Below, one piece after another: positions 50,563 to 59,348 of a DNA stretch of 59,348 bases; the stretch's first letter is position 1, and each line of letters begins with the position of its first letter. The translations under genes and the position numbers were made by a program. Origin of the DNA: Paratrimastix pyriformis (Eukaryota; Preaxostyla; Paratrimastigidae). The notes beneath the pieces were generated by a model. That model worked only from the letters and a program-made list of their open reading frames with translations, did no database searches and was not told the origin of the DNA. Location of the stretch: the NCBI GenBank assembly GCA_027972325.1, contig JAPMOS010000186.1, forward strand, positions 1 through 59,348, written 5' to 3'.

Positions 50563-50928
50563 CTACCACGCGAAATCCAGCACGAAGTCAATTAGATCAA
50601 CGCGCGTTCCGGTGGCCTCTGCCGCCAAGAGAGCTGGCCCACAGCCGCAGAAGCAGTCCAACACAGGGCCCGGCCCTCCGTAGCGGCGGAAGAGGTAGAC
50701 GTAAAGATCGGCCGGCTTGGCGAAGCGGGCCTGCCCCGCCTGGTGCCGCAGGTAGACCGCGTTGGTGCGCGGGTTGGCCCGGGCGTTCATCTCGGCCAAC
50801 TTCGCACTCGGAGAAGGGCACAGTACATCCCAGCGCCAGTTGACGGGCCGCTCGTGGCCTCGCTGGAAAACCTCGATGGGCAGCTCCACCTCCTCAGGGC
50901 GGGGGGCTCCCGGTGAGAGCGACGGCCG
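50563..50928 (-). pseudogene. Methyltransferase-like fragment, second copy
   Basis: The minus strand matches 42361-42710 almost exactly, from RPSLSPGAPRPEEVELPIEV to GTRVDLID, then diverges. Compared with the first copy it lacks about 135 bp between the DIRS-2 end and the coding block. It is a partial copy without the downstream acidic ORF. Confidence 0.6.
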
Positions 50929-52135
50929 TTCAGCCTCGGAGCCTCGGCGAACGAGTAATCAATCTCGACGACCTTCATCTTCCCAAACCCCCAGGAAAAT
51001 AGACATCACGTCAGGCAACGCAAAAAGCGGCACTGACCACAAATAGAAAGAAATTCCATGTCAGCTGACACGGATAGTGTACCCTGCCCTTTGCGTTTCG
51101 CACGCTTCAAGACGCATCCCTATTGGGCAAAGAATGGATCAAGCAGATCAACAAGCAACACCACAACAACAGACCCAGCAGCAACAGGGGCCCGCCCTTG
51201 ACCCTGAACATCCGGCCAACCCTGGCCCCCAAACCCAACCTCCTGACCCTGAAGGCGACACTGGAGCGGAGGGTGACAGCTCTCTGTTGGGTGCAACAAA
51301 TCCTGAAGAAAAAGAAGGTGAAAGCGATCAAGATCAAGAGGAAGTCGGACAATACTACTTCGATACTCTCCAACAGATCTATTTCAAACCAACGGCCAAG
51401 TTACCGGACATCTTTGCGAAGGAGGCCCCTACAAAAGGTGGTGACTCCTCCAACCTTACCAGAAAGAGAAGCACAGACTTTGCAGATGCTGGGGCTGCAA
51501 TTCAATCGTCTTCAACACGAAGCACCGACACAAGAGGAATTCGCTCGCGTTGTTCACGTCGGCCGCGCGTTTCCCAACTTTCGAGACCAAGGCAAGGCCG
51601 ATCCTGCAGTTGCACCACCAGTGAGTGCCTTACGCCTCATTGATCCAGACCTGCGGAAGGCGGCGACTCAACGGGACAGTGCGCTGGCTCGGGCTACAGC
51701 AGGGGTGTTCTCCGCTATGCGCCCTCTACAGACTCTGGTGGCACTCGCCAACCTTTCGACGGCATCATCGCCGTCTGAGCTCTCATTCGAGGCCGCTCGA
51801 AACCTTGGCATCCTGGCTCTGGATGCCCTCAAGGAAACGACGAGGACCCTTAGCGACCTCCGCCGGAGCGAGTGGCGCCCACTGTGCCGGCTGGAGGACG
51901 GGACGAAGATGCCCGAGGCCTGCATCATCGAGGCCAGCGAGCTGGAGGCTTTGAAGAACAAAGCCACGACGGCCACCGAGGCCAGGAAAAAGCCACTAAA
52001 CCCGGGTCTGCCCATGGCCTCCTCTGCCACACTGGGTGTGGACACGGGCACTCCCAAAAACACCAAGTCAAACAGCACGGACTACCTCTGGGTTATTCCA
52101 AAGTCAAGACGGCGCAAGAAAACCCACTTTCTGTC
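50929..52135 (+). mobile_element. DIRS-2 second copy, 5' part with gag-like ORF
   Basis: It starts with the DIRS-2 terminal repeat (50929 onward), then the promoter-side core (51019-51074), then the gag-like ORF (MDQADQQATPQQQ at 51134). It is nearly identical to 42211-40995 in inverted orientation. At 52135, after CCACTTTCTGTC, LINE-C's (GT)n tail begins, while the first copy continues CCCAGAATTTTG. So LINE-C inserted into this gag-like gene. A fossil, recent. Confidence 0.85.
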
Positions 52136-52182
52136 GTGTGTGTGTGTGTGTGATACTTCCCGGCTTACGCCGAGTCCGTTAT

Positions 52183-52196
52183 CGGGCCGAAGCCCG
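52183..52196 (-). promoter_or_regulatory. LINE-C 3' UUCG hairpin
   Basis: CGGGC-TTCG-GCCCG on the minus strand, preceded by ATGTTACCCG and followed by GTATC and the (AC)n tail. Confidence 0.65.
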
Positions 52197-52315
52197 CGGG
52201 TAACATAGACCTCCCGGTCCGCCCTCCCCGCGAGACAAGCTCGCAAGAAGGAACGCCCCAAGTGGTCCATGGGTCGGCTCGCGCCCACAAGGGGCGGTCA
52301 CCGCCGACACTCGGA

Positions 52316-53866
52316 CTACGTCCCTTCGTCCATCCCTTCCTCGTTCTTCTCGTTCTTCTTCCGTTGCTTGATCGCTACAAGCATAGTTCTCCGCAGTCCA
52401 CCCAGTTCGCTCCCAATCTCCTTCTGGGTCTCTTCATCCACAATCCCCAGCTCTGCTGCCAGTCTGCAGTCATTCGCGTAGATTTCCCTAAGCCCGCACC
52501 GTCTTCGCAGTCTCCCAGCAACTTTCTTCACCACACCTTCTGAAATCCCCCTCCAGTTATAGAGCACTTCGCCCTCCTTCGGACGCCCCTCATAGTCAGC
52601 CTCCACTCTTCGCGCTCCCGCCTCCTTTCGCAACATGTTCTCCAATGCCCACAAGGGGGCTGGGTCCATCGGGAATCTCTCTCGGGCCCGCTGGTTCTCG
52701 AAGAGCAGAATGCCCACGTCAAACGGGGCCTTCCCCGCACCTTTCTCCCCCGTCCGCCAGAAGCTCGGCAGCCAGAAGCTGAAGCCCCCTTCCTCAATGA
52801 TAAACAGCTCCTTCAGTTGCATGTCCCCCCTCAGCGCCAAACCGACTCCATGCTGCGCCTTCATTCCCTGCACCGGCCGCGTCCGGTTTGGCTTGCCCAC
52901 TCCGTACGGGACTATCGCGATACATCGGAAGGCTCTCTTCCCAGCTCTACCAATTGGGCTCTCCGCCCAATCGCCAATTGCCGTAAATAACCGGTCCATC
53001 TCCTCCTGTGGGTTGTATTCAGGGTTGGCAAAGATGAGGAGGTCGCGATTCTCCTTAAACAACCCGTAGCCATCCAGTCTTCCACCCAAAAACCAGTCAT
53101 CCTTGCTGGGCGTTCTGAATTCAGGGAAGCTCAAATCGGCATTCCCAGGATGCGAGAATGCCATCGTTGTCAAACTGCCTGCTTGTCTGAGCAGAGAGGA
53201 CACCACGTGGGGGGTCGTCCACTGGTTTCGCAGGGTGCTCTTGTGGGTCTGCCCTTCTGCCATCTCCGTACTCATCCCATCCACATATCGATCGCAGAGG
53301 TTCGCCACTTCTGTGGTGAACATTTCCCAGAAGCTGTCCCAGGTTCGGGCGCGGTACCAGCGCCCCCGCGATCGCTCGATGAGCTCCCAGAGTCTGTCCA
53401 TCGCTATTTGCTTACCTCTCACCTGCACACTTTGACCCATAGGCTCCACCCATTTTTCTTGGAGCAATTGTTCTGCATCTTCTGCTCCTTCCCCCTTGTC
53501 CAGCCACGCGATCAGTTTGATCGCATTGGCACCACTCCACCTTTCAGCGACACTGCCCATCATAGCCGGGCATTCAAAAACCAAATGGTTCGTATAGTCT
53601 CTCGCCCCACACCAACATTTCCCATCCCCTTCACCATTGATGTAGAATCTGATGTTGGCCGTGATGTACCGCTGCAAGATTGCCATCATGGCCAGTCTGC
53701 CCGACATTTCGCATCGCATGGTCTGCGTATTTATTCCGCCATTTCCCGTCTGAGCATTGATGACCACCAGTGCGTTCTTGCGTTTCCGGGCCGCCCTGGA
53801 GATGCGTCCGCGGCGGCTGAAGGACTGGAGGCTTGTGCGAAAGTCTCCCTCCACCTCCTCCCCGTC
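52316..53866 (-). CDS. LINE-C C-terminal ORF (CCHC and C-terminal domain), partial
   Basis: About 517 codons, open. It starts inside the region after RNase H (EEVEGDFRTSLQSFSRRGRI), then has the CWCGARDYTNHLVFECP knuckle, MDRLWELIERSRGRWYR, TWDSFWEMFTTEVANLC, the IAIVPYGVGKPNRTRPVQGM core, FWRTGEKGAGKAPFDVGILL and the basic end GMDEGT. It supplies the intact reading that LINE-A, B and D have lost in places. The C-terminal domain after the knuckle is not one I recognise by name. Upstream parts are missing because of the Polinton. Confidence 0.85.
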   Translation of the reverse strand, partial: DGEEVEGDFRTSLQSFSRRGRISRAARKRKNALVVINAQTGNGGINTQTMRCEMSGRLAMMAILQRYITANIRFYINGEGDGKCWCGARDYTNHLVFECPAMMGSVAERWSGANAIKLIAWLDKGEGAEDAEQLLQEKWVEPMGQSVQVRGKQIAMDRLWELIERSRGRWYRARTWDSFWEMFTTEVANLCDRYVDGMSTEMAEGQTHKSTLRNQWTTPHVVSSLLRQAGSLTTMAFSHPGNADLSFPEFRTPSKDDWFLGGRLDGYGLFKENRDLLIFANPEYNPQEEMDRLFTAIGDWAESPIGRAGKRAFRCIAIVPYGVGKPNRTRPVQGMKAQHGVGLALRGDMQLKELFIIEEGGFSFWLPSFWRTGEKGAGKAPFDVGILLFENQRARERFPMDPAPLWALENMLRKEAGARRVEADYEGRPKEGEVLYNWRGISEGVVKKVAGRLRRRCGLREIYANDCRLAAELGIVDEETQKEIGSELGGLRRTMLVAIKQRKKNEKNEEGMDEGT

Positions 53867-53919
53867 AGTAGTTATAAAAGGAGAGTTCTGAGACAATCGA
53901 TTTTCACACACAATTTTTC

Positions 53920-54210
53920 ACGCTTGCGTTGTTATTTGAGGCAAAAATCGATTTCTTCAGAACAAAATCTTTTTTTCTCATTATATTTTATTGAAAAGGA
54001 GCATTTTATTTTATCAGCTTTGAATGATTTAAGCATTAATTTTCTCGAGCTACAAACGTTATTTGAGGCAAAAATCGAATTCTTCAGAGCAAAATCTTTT
54101 TTCTCAATGTTTTTTAAGTAAAACGAGCATTTTATTTTAATCAGCTTTGACTGATTTAAGCATCAATTCATTCGAGCTACAAACGAAATTCGAGGCAAAA
54201 AGCGAATTCT
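53920..54210. repeat. Subterminal tandem repeats of the Polinton
   Basis: Two and a half units of about 125 bp, each with GTTATTTGAGGCAAAAATCG, TTCTTCAGA-CAAAATCTTTT, then GAGCATTTTATTTTA and CAGCTTTGA-TGATTTAAGCAT. The third unit is partial (GAAATTCGAGGCAAAAAGCG). Confidence 0.8.
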
Positions 54211-54754
54211 CCATGCATTTTCAATTTTTTTCCATTTTTTGTCCCAGAAATTATTTTGCCATTTTTGTCAAATCAAACAATTCAATCATCTTAAGCATCA
54301 AACGAAAGAGAATTCAATCAGAAACAGCTTATCTCTTCATTCAAAATAAAATTGTGACAAAAGTGCTTTTCAAAAGTGATCATTAAATAATGCATCAATC
54401 TTAAGTAAATGATGCATTCTTTTTGATTGAATCAGCTCAAATAATTGATTCTAAGAAAATGGAAAAGTATGACAAAATGATAAAACAATATGAAATTTGA
54501 TTTCAGCACCGAGCCCTTTAAAGCGAAAATTTACTCAGCTTTGACATGAATTGAAAGAGAAATCAATCAGATTTACCTTTTATTTCAAAGAGATAAAAAA
54601 CAGCGTTTCATCATTTGAGCTCTGAGTGTTTTAAGATGATAATTCAATGAGCAACTGAGGCTAACTCAATGAAATAGTGAACGAGTGATAGCAGTTGATT
54701 AACATGTAAAGGTATTTGAAGAAAAAATAATTATCTATAGTTAGTATATAGAGA
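54211..54754. other. AT-rich Polinton leader without a recognised gene
   Basis: Strongly AT-rich, with scattered short frames only. An ATAGTTAGTATATAGAG stretch lies just before the small ORF at 54755 and could be its promoter. Confidence 0.4.
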
Positions 54755-54925
54755 ATGAATTGTGATAAGCATCCAGTTAAGATTGATAGGGCGCTATTTG
54801 AACTCCTACAGGAGTTGATTAAGCTTCATGGTGATGAATATTTCACTGTTACAATAACTAAGAAGAAAGGAGATGAGAGTGACGATTCCACAACAATAGT
54901 GTATGAAAATGAATATTTCCATTAA
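54755..54925 (+). CDS. Small Polinton ORF, 56 codons
   Basis: ATG at 54755, stop at 54923-54925. It encodes MNCDKHPVKIDRALFELLQE, then LIKLHGDEYFTVTITKKKGD and an acidic tail ending NEYFH. It is predicted to be helical then strand-like, with no known family. It lies between the terminal region and the convergent integrase gene, nearly touching its end (54922), so the two genes overlap tail to tail by 4 bp. Short length lowers confidence. Confidence 0.45.
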   Translation: MNCDKHPVKIDRALFELLQELIKLHGDEYFTVTITKKKGDESDDSTTIVYENEYFH

Positions 54926-55956
54926 CGGAGCTTCATATCATGCATTATATTATCTGTGTCAATACCTTCTCGAGTCAGTCTTCGTTTGACGAGTCTTTTC
55001 TTCTTTGTGTCATCAATCTTCTTGACAGCTTTTTCAGTGCTCTCCTTCTCGATGATTTCACCAACCTTCTTCAACTCATATTGTTTGTAGTGTTTTTTCA
55101 ACAGTTCTCCAGACTTCAGGTTCTTGAGAACATACTTTTTACCATCGAATGAGTCAATGATATAGACAGCGAGAGAATACTTTACTTCATCACCTTTAGC
55201 GAATGCTTTGAGCTTTCGAACAGCACGAACATGGTCACCAATATTATAAATACGTTCTATTTGAGTGACTGATTGTTTGTTTGTATCATGGTTGTTGAAC
55301 ACATTATAAGGTGTTGCTTTAATGGTTCTGTGGTAATCATTGTTGTAAGAAGATACCAAATCAGGAAGAACTTTAGTCCAATCGGAGTCACCAGAAGAGA
55401 GACGCCAACGTTGTAGTTTGAGAGCAATTGTACGATTGAATCGTTCAACAATACTATTCTTATTGATTTCTTCAGGGTCACTGAAATGAGCCACAACATG
55501 ATTATCAGTCATCCATTTGACATATTGTTTAGCTTGGAATTCATTGTCACAGTTGATGTTTTCAGGAGTACCTTTTAAGTCATCATGGAAGATACTTTTA
55601 ATTGCTTTGAGAACCTCAGTGGGCTTTCTTGTTTTAAGTGGACGACAGGCAGCATAACGAGAGTACACATCAATAACACAGAGGATGTTCTCGAATCCAG
55701 TTCTCGTCTTAAAACGATCATAGATGATGATATCCATCTGAACACATGCGAGAGCAGTATGAGCCACAATCGTGTTGAACTTTTTGGGTTTTCTATCTTC
55801 TTTCATGATTTGATAATCAGGTGTCTTATTTAGCACGTTTTGGACAGCATCTAAGGTGATTTTCTTGTCATCTTGTTTGAGTTTTCGATACAATTTAGGA
55901 GCAGAAACAAAGCCCGTTTTAGGATTGCTATAAGCATTTTGAATGGTCTTTTCCAT
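54922..55956 (-). CDS. Polinton integrase (retroviral type)
   Basis: 344 codons, minus strand. The core has CVQMDIIIYDRF (first Asp), ENILCVIDVYSRYAACRPL, INCDNEFQAKQYVKWM (second Asp) and NSIVERFNRTIALKLQ (Glu). The C-terminal part (RIYNIGDHVRAVRKLK, KYVLKNLKSGELLKKHYKQY) resembles the chromo/SH3-like domain usual for Polinton integrases. It points toward the element end, as in other Polintons. It would insert the element with a 6-bp duplication. The frame looks whole. Confidence 0.93.
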   Translation of the reverse strand: MEKTIQNAYSNPKTGFVSAPKLYRKLKQDDKKITLDAVQNVLNKTPDYQIMKEDRKPKKFNTIVAHTALACVQMDIIIYDRFKTRTGFENILCVIDVYSRYAACRPLKTRKPTEVLKAIKSIFHDDLKGTPENINCDNEFQAKQYVKWMTDNHVVAHFSDPEEINKNSIVERFNRTIALKLQRWRLSSGDSDWTKVLPDLVSSYNNDYHRTIKATPYNVFNNHDTNKQSVTQIERIYNIGDHVRAVRKLKAFAKGDEVKYSLAVYIIDSFDGKKYVLKNLKSGELLKKHYKQYELKKVGEIIEKESTEKAVKKIDDTKKKRLVKRRLTREGIDTDNIMHDMKLR

Positions 55957-56025
55957 TAGTATAATGAAGTTATAAAATTAAAAGTGACTTAGAGAAACCT
56001 TAAATTTATAGATTAATAAAATATT

Positions 56026-56325
56026 ATGAAAAAAATTTTATCTCACACTACTATAGACATGACAACTAAAACCGCAAATCCATTTGTTGCATTTGATGGA
56101 CTCTCAGATGAAGAGGCGAAGAAGTTGTTCGAAGAATACATAAATAAACGGCAGGCAACGTCACCAAAAGAGGAAAAGAAGGAAAAGAAAGAAAAGAAAG
56201 AAGTGAAGATTGCACAAGAAGAAGTTATTGATGTAGATGCCTTATCAACAAAAGGAGCAGAAAACGTCGAAGATGAGTTTGGAAAAATAGCACAATATGA
56301 AGTGGTAGAATGCAAAAAGCTATGA
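56026..56325 (+). CDS. Small charged Polinton ORF
   Basis: 99 codons: TTKTANPFVAFDGLSDEEAK, then a Lys/Glu-rich coil (KEEKKEKKEKKEVK), then EVIDVDALSTKG. It is divergent from the integrase, separated by about 70 bp of AT-rich sequence likely to hold both promoters. ATG at 56059 (MTTKTANPF) is an alternative start. No family recognised; a coiled-coil role is possible. Confidence 0.5.
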   Translation: MKKILSHTTIDMTTKTANPFVAFDGLSDEEAKKLFEEYINKRQATSPKEEKKEKKEKKEVKIAQEEVIDVDALSTKGAENVEDEFGKIAQYEVVECKKL

Positions 56326-56453
56326 AAGGTTTCATGAAGAACTATTCTATTATGAACCATGGAAAGATCGAGGCAACTGACTACAAACAAAGTGTCGAGA
56401 GGTGTTTTGTGGACACTGAAGGAATGATAAAAAGATATTATATGAAGAGATGA
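56322..56453 (+). CDS. Small Polinton ORF, 43 codons
   Basis: ATG at 56322 overlaps the previous stop, and its own stop overlaps the polymerase ATG at 56450. It encodes MKGFMKNYSIMNHGKIEATD, then YKQSVERCFVDTEGMIKRYY. Tightly packed, overlapping ORFs are common in virus-like elements. Its role is unknown. Confidence 0.35.
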   Translation: MKGFMKNYSIMNHGKIEATDYKQSVERCFVDTEGMIKRYYMKR

Positions 56454-59348
56454 AGGGAGGACAGTTCAAACTGAACATCGTGTTGAAATGTCAGTTCACC
56501 AAAGAAGACAAGTCAATGTATGGACACTTTTCATCAGGCAGCATTCGAATTCTCGGTAAGAAAGACATTGAAGAAGGAATTGGGAATGCAGTGTCGAGAA
56601 TCCAAGAGCTCGTGGACAATTTTGTTAACAATGGAAGTGCATGGGTCCTAAAACGTATTGAGAATGTGTTTTTGAATGTAGCCTCATACAAGCCAATGCG
56701 TGGAAGCAGTTACATTGAATTACCAGAGGTATTGAACCAGAAGAAAGCATTGATAAATATTCAGAATGATGACAATGAGTGTTTTAAATGGAGTGTTTTA
56801 GCAACATTGCATCCAGTTGATGTGCATCCGGAGAGAGTGAAGCAATACATGAAGTATGACAATGAGCTCGACTTTAAGGGCATTCATTTTCCAATGGAAA
56901 TTGACAGTATACCACGATTTGAAGCTAAAAATAACATAGCCATCAATGTGATCGAGCATCATATCACAACAAAAAAGGTTAAGAAGGAGAAGACGACATC
57001 AGTTGTCTTCAATCCATTGTATGTCTCACCAATTTGGAATACGGCTAAAACAGTAGTCAATATGCTACGTATAACAGAGCTCGATGAGAATACAGAGGTG
57101 ATGAAAGGAGAAGGATGTGAGAAGACAGAAACCAACTCACATTATGTGTTGATTAAAGATTTGTCTCGTCTCTTAAGTTCAAGCCAGAACAGTCACAATG
57201 GAAAAAAGTATTTTTGTCTGAACTGTATGCATGGATTTTGGAATGAAAGCCTGTTGCAAAGGCATAAACCAGTGTGCTATGAGCATGAATGTTGTCAAGC
57301 ATGGTTACCAATAGAAGAAGATGCTCATGTCGAATTCAAGCATATATCAAAATCAGTGAAGCAACCTTTTGCGATTTATGCAGATTTCGAAGCACTCACA
57401 ACACCAATTGATGATGATGACGATGAGAAAAAAATAAAAGCAGCCTATCAGCACCATAATGTGTGTTCATATGCATACAAAGTTGTCAGTAATTATCCAG
57501 AGTTTGAGAGACCGATACAATTGTATCGTGGTGAAGGAGCAGTTGAGCATTTCTTAAAATCCATCATCGAAGAGCGTAAAACGATACTGAAGATAGTCAA
57601 AAGGAACTGTGAGATGAACTTATCGAAGGAACAACAAAAAGAGTTTGATAAAGCCACTGTGTGTCATATTTGTGGACGAGAGATTGAAGATGAATCAGAT
57701 AAAGTGAGAGACCATGATCATATTACGGGTGAATATCGAGGGGCAGCACATAATGGATGTAACTTATTATTCAGTCTGAAGAATTACAAGGTACCAGTTT
57801 TCTTTCACAATCTAAAGGGTTATGATTCTCACCTCTTAATGCAAGAAATAGGGAACTTTAGTGAGAAAATTACATGCTTAGCATTGACTGAAGAGAAGTA
57901 TCTGTCGTTCTCGATGGATGGAAATATAGAGTTCAAAGACAGTTTTGCATTCATGACAGAATCATTGGATAAATTATCAGAGAACTTAGGGAAGAACAAC
58001 TACGATGATTTTATCAGAACAAAAGCAGATTGGGAAGGAATCAGTGAAGAGAACCTGAAACTTTTATGCCAGAAGGGTGTTTATCCATATGACTATTTGA
58101 ACACAATGGAGAAGTTCGATGAGACTGAATTGCCACCAAAGGAAGCATTTTACAGTAAACTAAACGATAAAGCCATATCTGATGAAGATTATGCACATGC
58201 ACAGACAGTATGGAACACATTTGAATGTGAAACGTTAGGTGATTATCATGACATATACCTTAAAACTGATGTGTTACTATTAGCAGATGTCTTCGAAAAG
58301 TTTCGGAGCATGTGTATAAAAATTACGGGCTCGATCCGGTATGTTACGTGTCATTACCAGCAATGTCATGGGATGTGTCGGCACTGAAGCGTTCGAAAGG
58401 TGGAGTTAGACTTATTTAATGACACACGAATGGACATCACATTTGTTTATTGAGAAGGGTATTCGAGGAGGGATTTCAGATGATAAGCGAACATGATATT
58501 GTCAAGCCAACAACAAGTACAGTGAAGACATACAACAAAGAGGGCCAAACGGGTTGTACCATCTGTATCTCGATGCTAACATACCTTTACGGCAAAGAAT
58601 GAGATATGAACGAACCAACGACTTGATTTTCAACTGGGAAAAGAACGTAAGCAAGTTCACTGACAGACACAAGATAATTCATTAGACAAGAATGGAGATA
58701 GAGGCTTTATACATATTAGAAGTGGATTTATCAAAACAAAAGAACTACATACATGCGACAATGAATTATCCAATTAGCACTCAGCAAGAAGGTGTGAAGA
58801 TCGAAATAGTTAATCTGAATACCAAAGTCTGTTGAAGACGAATTTAAGCCTAAGCAGCAAAAAGTTGAGAATGTTGATTGTGATTTGAAGACAAACTGAT
58901 TATGTTGTGGGCAGTTATCGTGCACCTCCAGCTATTTTGGTTTAGGCAATGGAACGAAGAGTCAAAAGAGTGATGAAGTGTTTAAACAAGATGATGGTTA
59001 GAAGTACTACCATAGATTCAATACCCAACGACGTTCAAAAAAAAGAATGAATTCGAGAAAGGCACCTATTAAATTAGCCAACAATGCAGTCTTTGGAAAA
59101 CCATGCAGAAACAATCGTTTCCGACATCAACTCTTACACTAACATTCAGTGAGGAGGAAGGCACGTAAGCTCGTAGCCAAGCCAAATTATGAGAAGACTG
59201 TGGATATTTGGAGATCAAATCTCGTAGGCCATACATGCAAGACAGACATCAGTCAAATTGAACATGCCAATAGCAGTTGGGGCAATCAACATATTAGACT
59301 TATCCAAGATTGTCACATGTATCACTTTTACTACAACAACTCAAAGCC
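56450..59348 (+). pseudogene. Polinton protein-primed family B DNA polymerase
   Basis: An open frame to 58387, with decayed coding continuing to the window edge. Features in order: a zinc-finger-like FCLNCMHGFWNESLLQRHKP (about 57210), exonuclease motif I FAIYADFEAL (about 57370), an endonuclease-VII-like CHICGREIEDESDKVRDHDH followed by GAAHNGCN (57660-57770), exonuclease motif II VFFHNLKGYDSHLLMQEI (about 57800), and FKDSFAFMTESLDKL. This combination is typical of Polinton and related protein-primed polymerases. The polymerase palm motifs would lie in the right part, which looks broken in several places. Confidence 0.9.

Larger units (their letters stand above)
52136..53866 (-). mobile_element. 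LINE-C: LINE 3' portion cut by a Polinton
   Basis: 1.7 kb on the minus strand, the best-preserved copy of the LINE 3' end. It has an open frame from the Polinton junction to the stop at 52316, then a 3' UTR with CGGGC-TTCG-GCCCG (52196-52183) and a GTATC-(AC)n tail (52153-52136). LINE-B reads straight through the junction point (CCCCGTC then GCATTGG), whereas here AGTAGTTATAAAAGG follows. Confidence 0.9.
53867..59348. mobile_element. Polinton (Maverick), left end, continues past the window
   Basis: It begins AGTAGTTATAAAAGGAG, fitting the AGT start of Polinton terminal repeats, inserted in LINE-C after CCCGTC (a candidate 6-bp target duplication). The abrupt switch to AT-rich sequence marks the boundary. 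It contains a retroviral-type integrase (minus) and a protein-primed family B DNA polymerase (plus), the two hallmark genes, with small ORFs between them. Capsid, protease and ATPase genes would lie beyond the edge. The integrase region looks open; the rightmost kilobase looks decayed, with several breaks. Confidence 0.88.

Overview
This is repeat-rich DNA from a eukaryotic nuclear genome. Retrotransposons are stacked inside one another, there is one 5S rRNA-like gene, and I recognise no host protein-coding gene. The mix of DIRS-type tyrosine-recombinase retrotransposons with a methyltransferase domain, LINEs with an apurinic-type endonuclease and RNase H, a Polinton and a GC-rich background fits a unicellular eukaryote or alga. 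I cannot name the organism. By eye the sequence is GC-rich up to about 53.87 kb, then abruptly AT-rich where the Polinton begins.

Layout. 0-3.4 kb: a tyrosine-recombinase fragment, a LINE 3' fragment (LINE-D), a DIRS-2 fragment and a decayed short ORF-bearing retroelement (SRE copy 4). 3.36-3.88 kb: 5S rRNA-like gene followed by layered microsatellites. 3.88-10.19 kb: DIRS-1, with inverted terminal repeats and an internal junction copy, sitting inside a (CAT)n tract. 10.37-12.75 kb: the 5' part of another SRE (copy 3), a dispersed repeat and a DIRS-4 fragment cut by LINE-A. 12.75-21.5 kb: LINE-A with LINE-B inserted in its endonuclease. 21.5-24.4 kb: a retroviral-type integrase element (copy A) abutting LINE-B and itself carrying SRE copy 1. 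24.5-32.6 kb: mostly non-coding tandem and dispersed repeats, with SRE copy 2 at 27.39-28.83 kb. 32.9-34.9 kb: a fossil virus-like family B DNA polymerase. 34.9-35.9 kb: a 1.04-kb element with inverted ends. 35.9-42.2 kb: DIRS-2. 42.3-46.7 kb: methyltransferase-like and acidic ORFs, then integrase element copy B, an inverted duplicate of copy A including the same SRE. 46.7-50.2 kb: DIRS-3. 50.6-52.1 kb: a methyltransferase fragment and a second DIRS-2 copy. 52.1-53.87 kb: LINE-C, cut by the Polinton that runs off the right edge.

The most interesting system is the SRE family. It is a roughly 1.43-kb retroelement with one ORF of about 372 codons, a 5' leader of about 50 bases, target-site duplications of 10-12 bp, and a 3' end made of a UUCG-capped hairpin plus a GTAT-(AC)n tail. 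The LINEs here end the same way, so the SRE looks like a LINE-mobilised element that keeps only one protein. That protein has a conserved N-terminal helical block and a conserved C-terminal W/R/G-containing block, and I do not recognise it. DIRS, integrase, Polinton and polymerase elements are described as fossils only.
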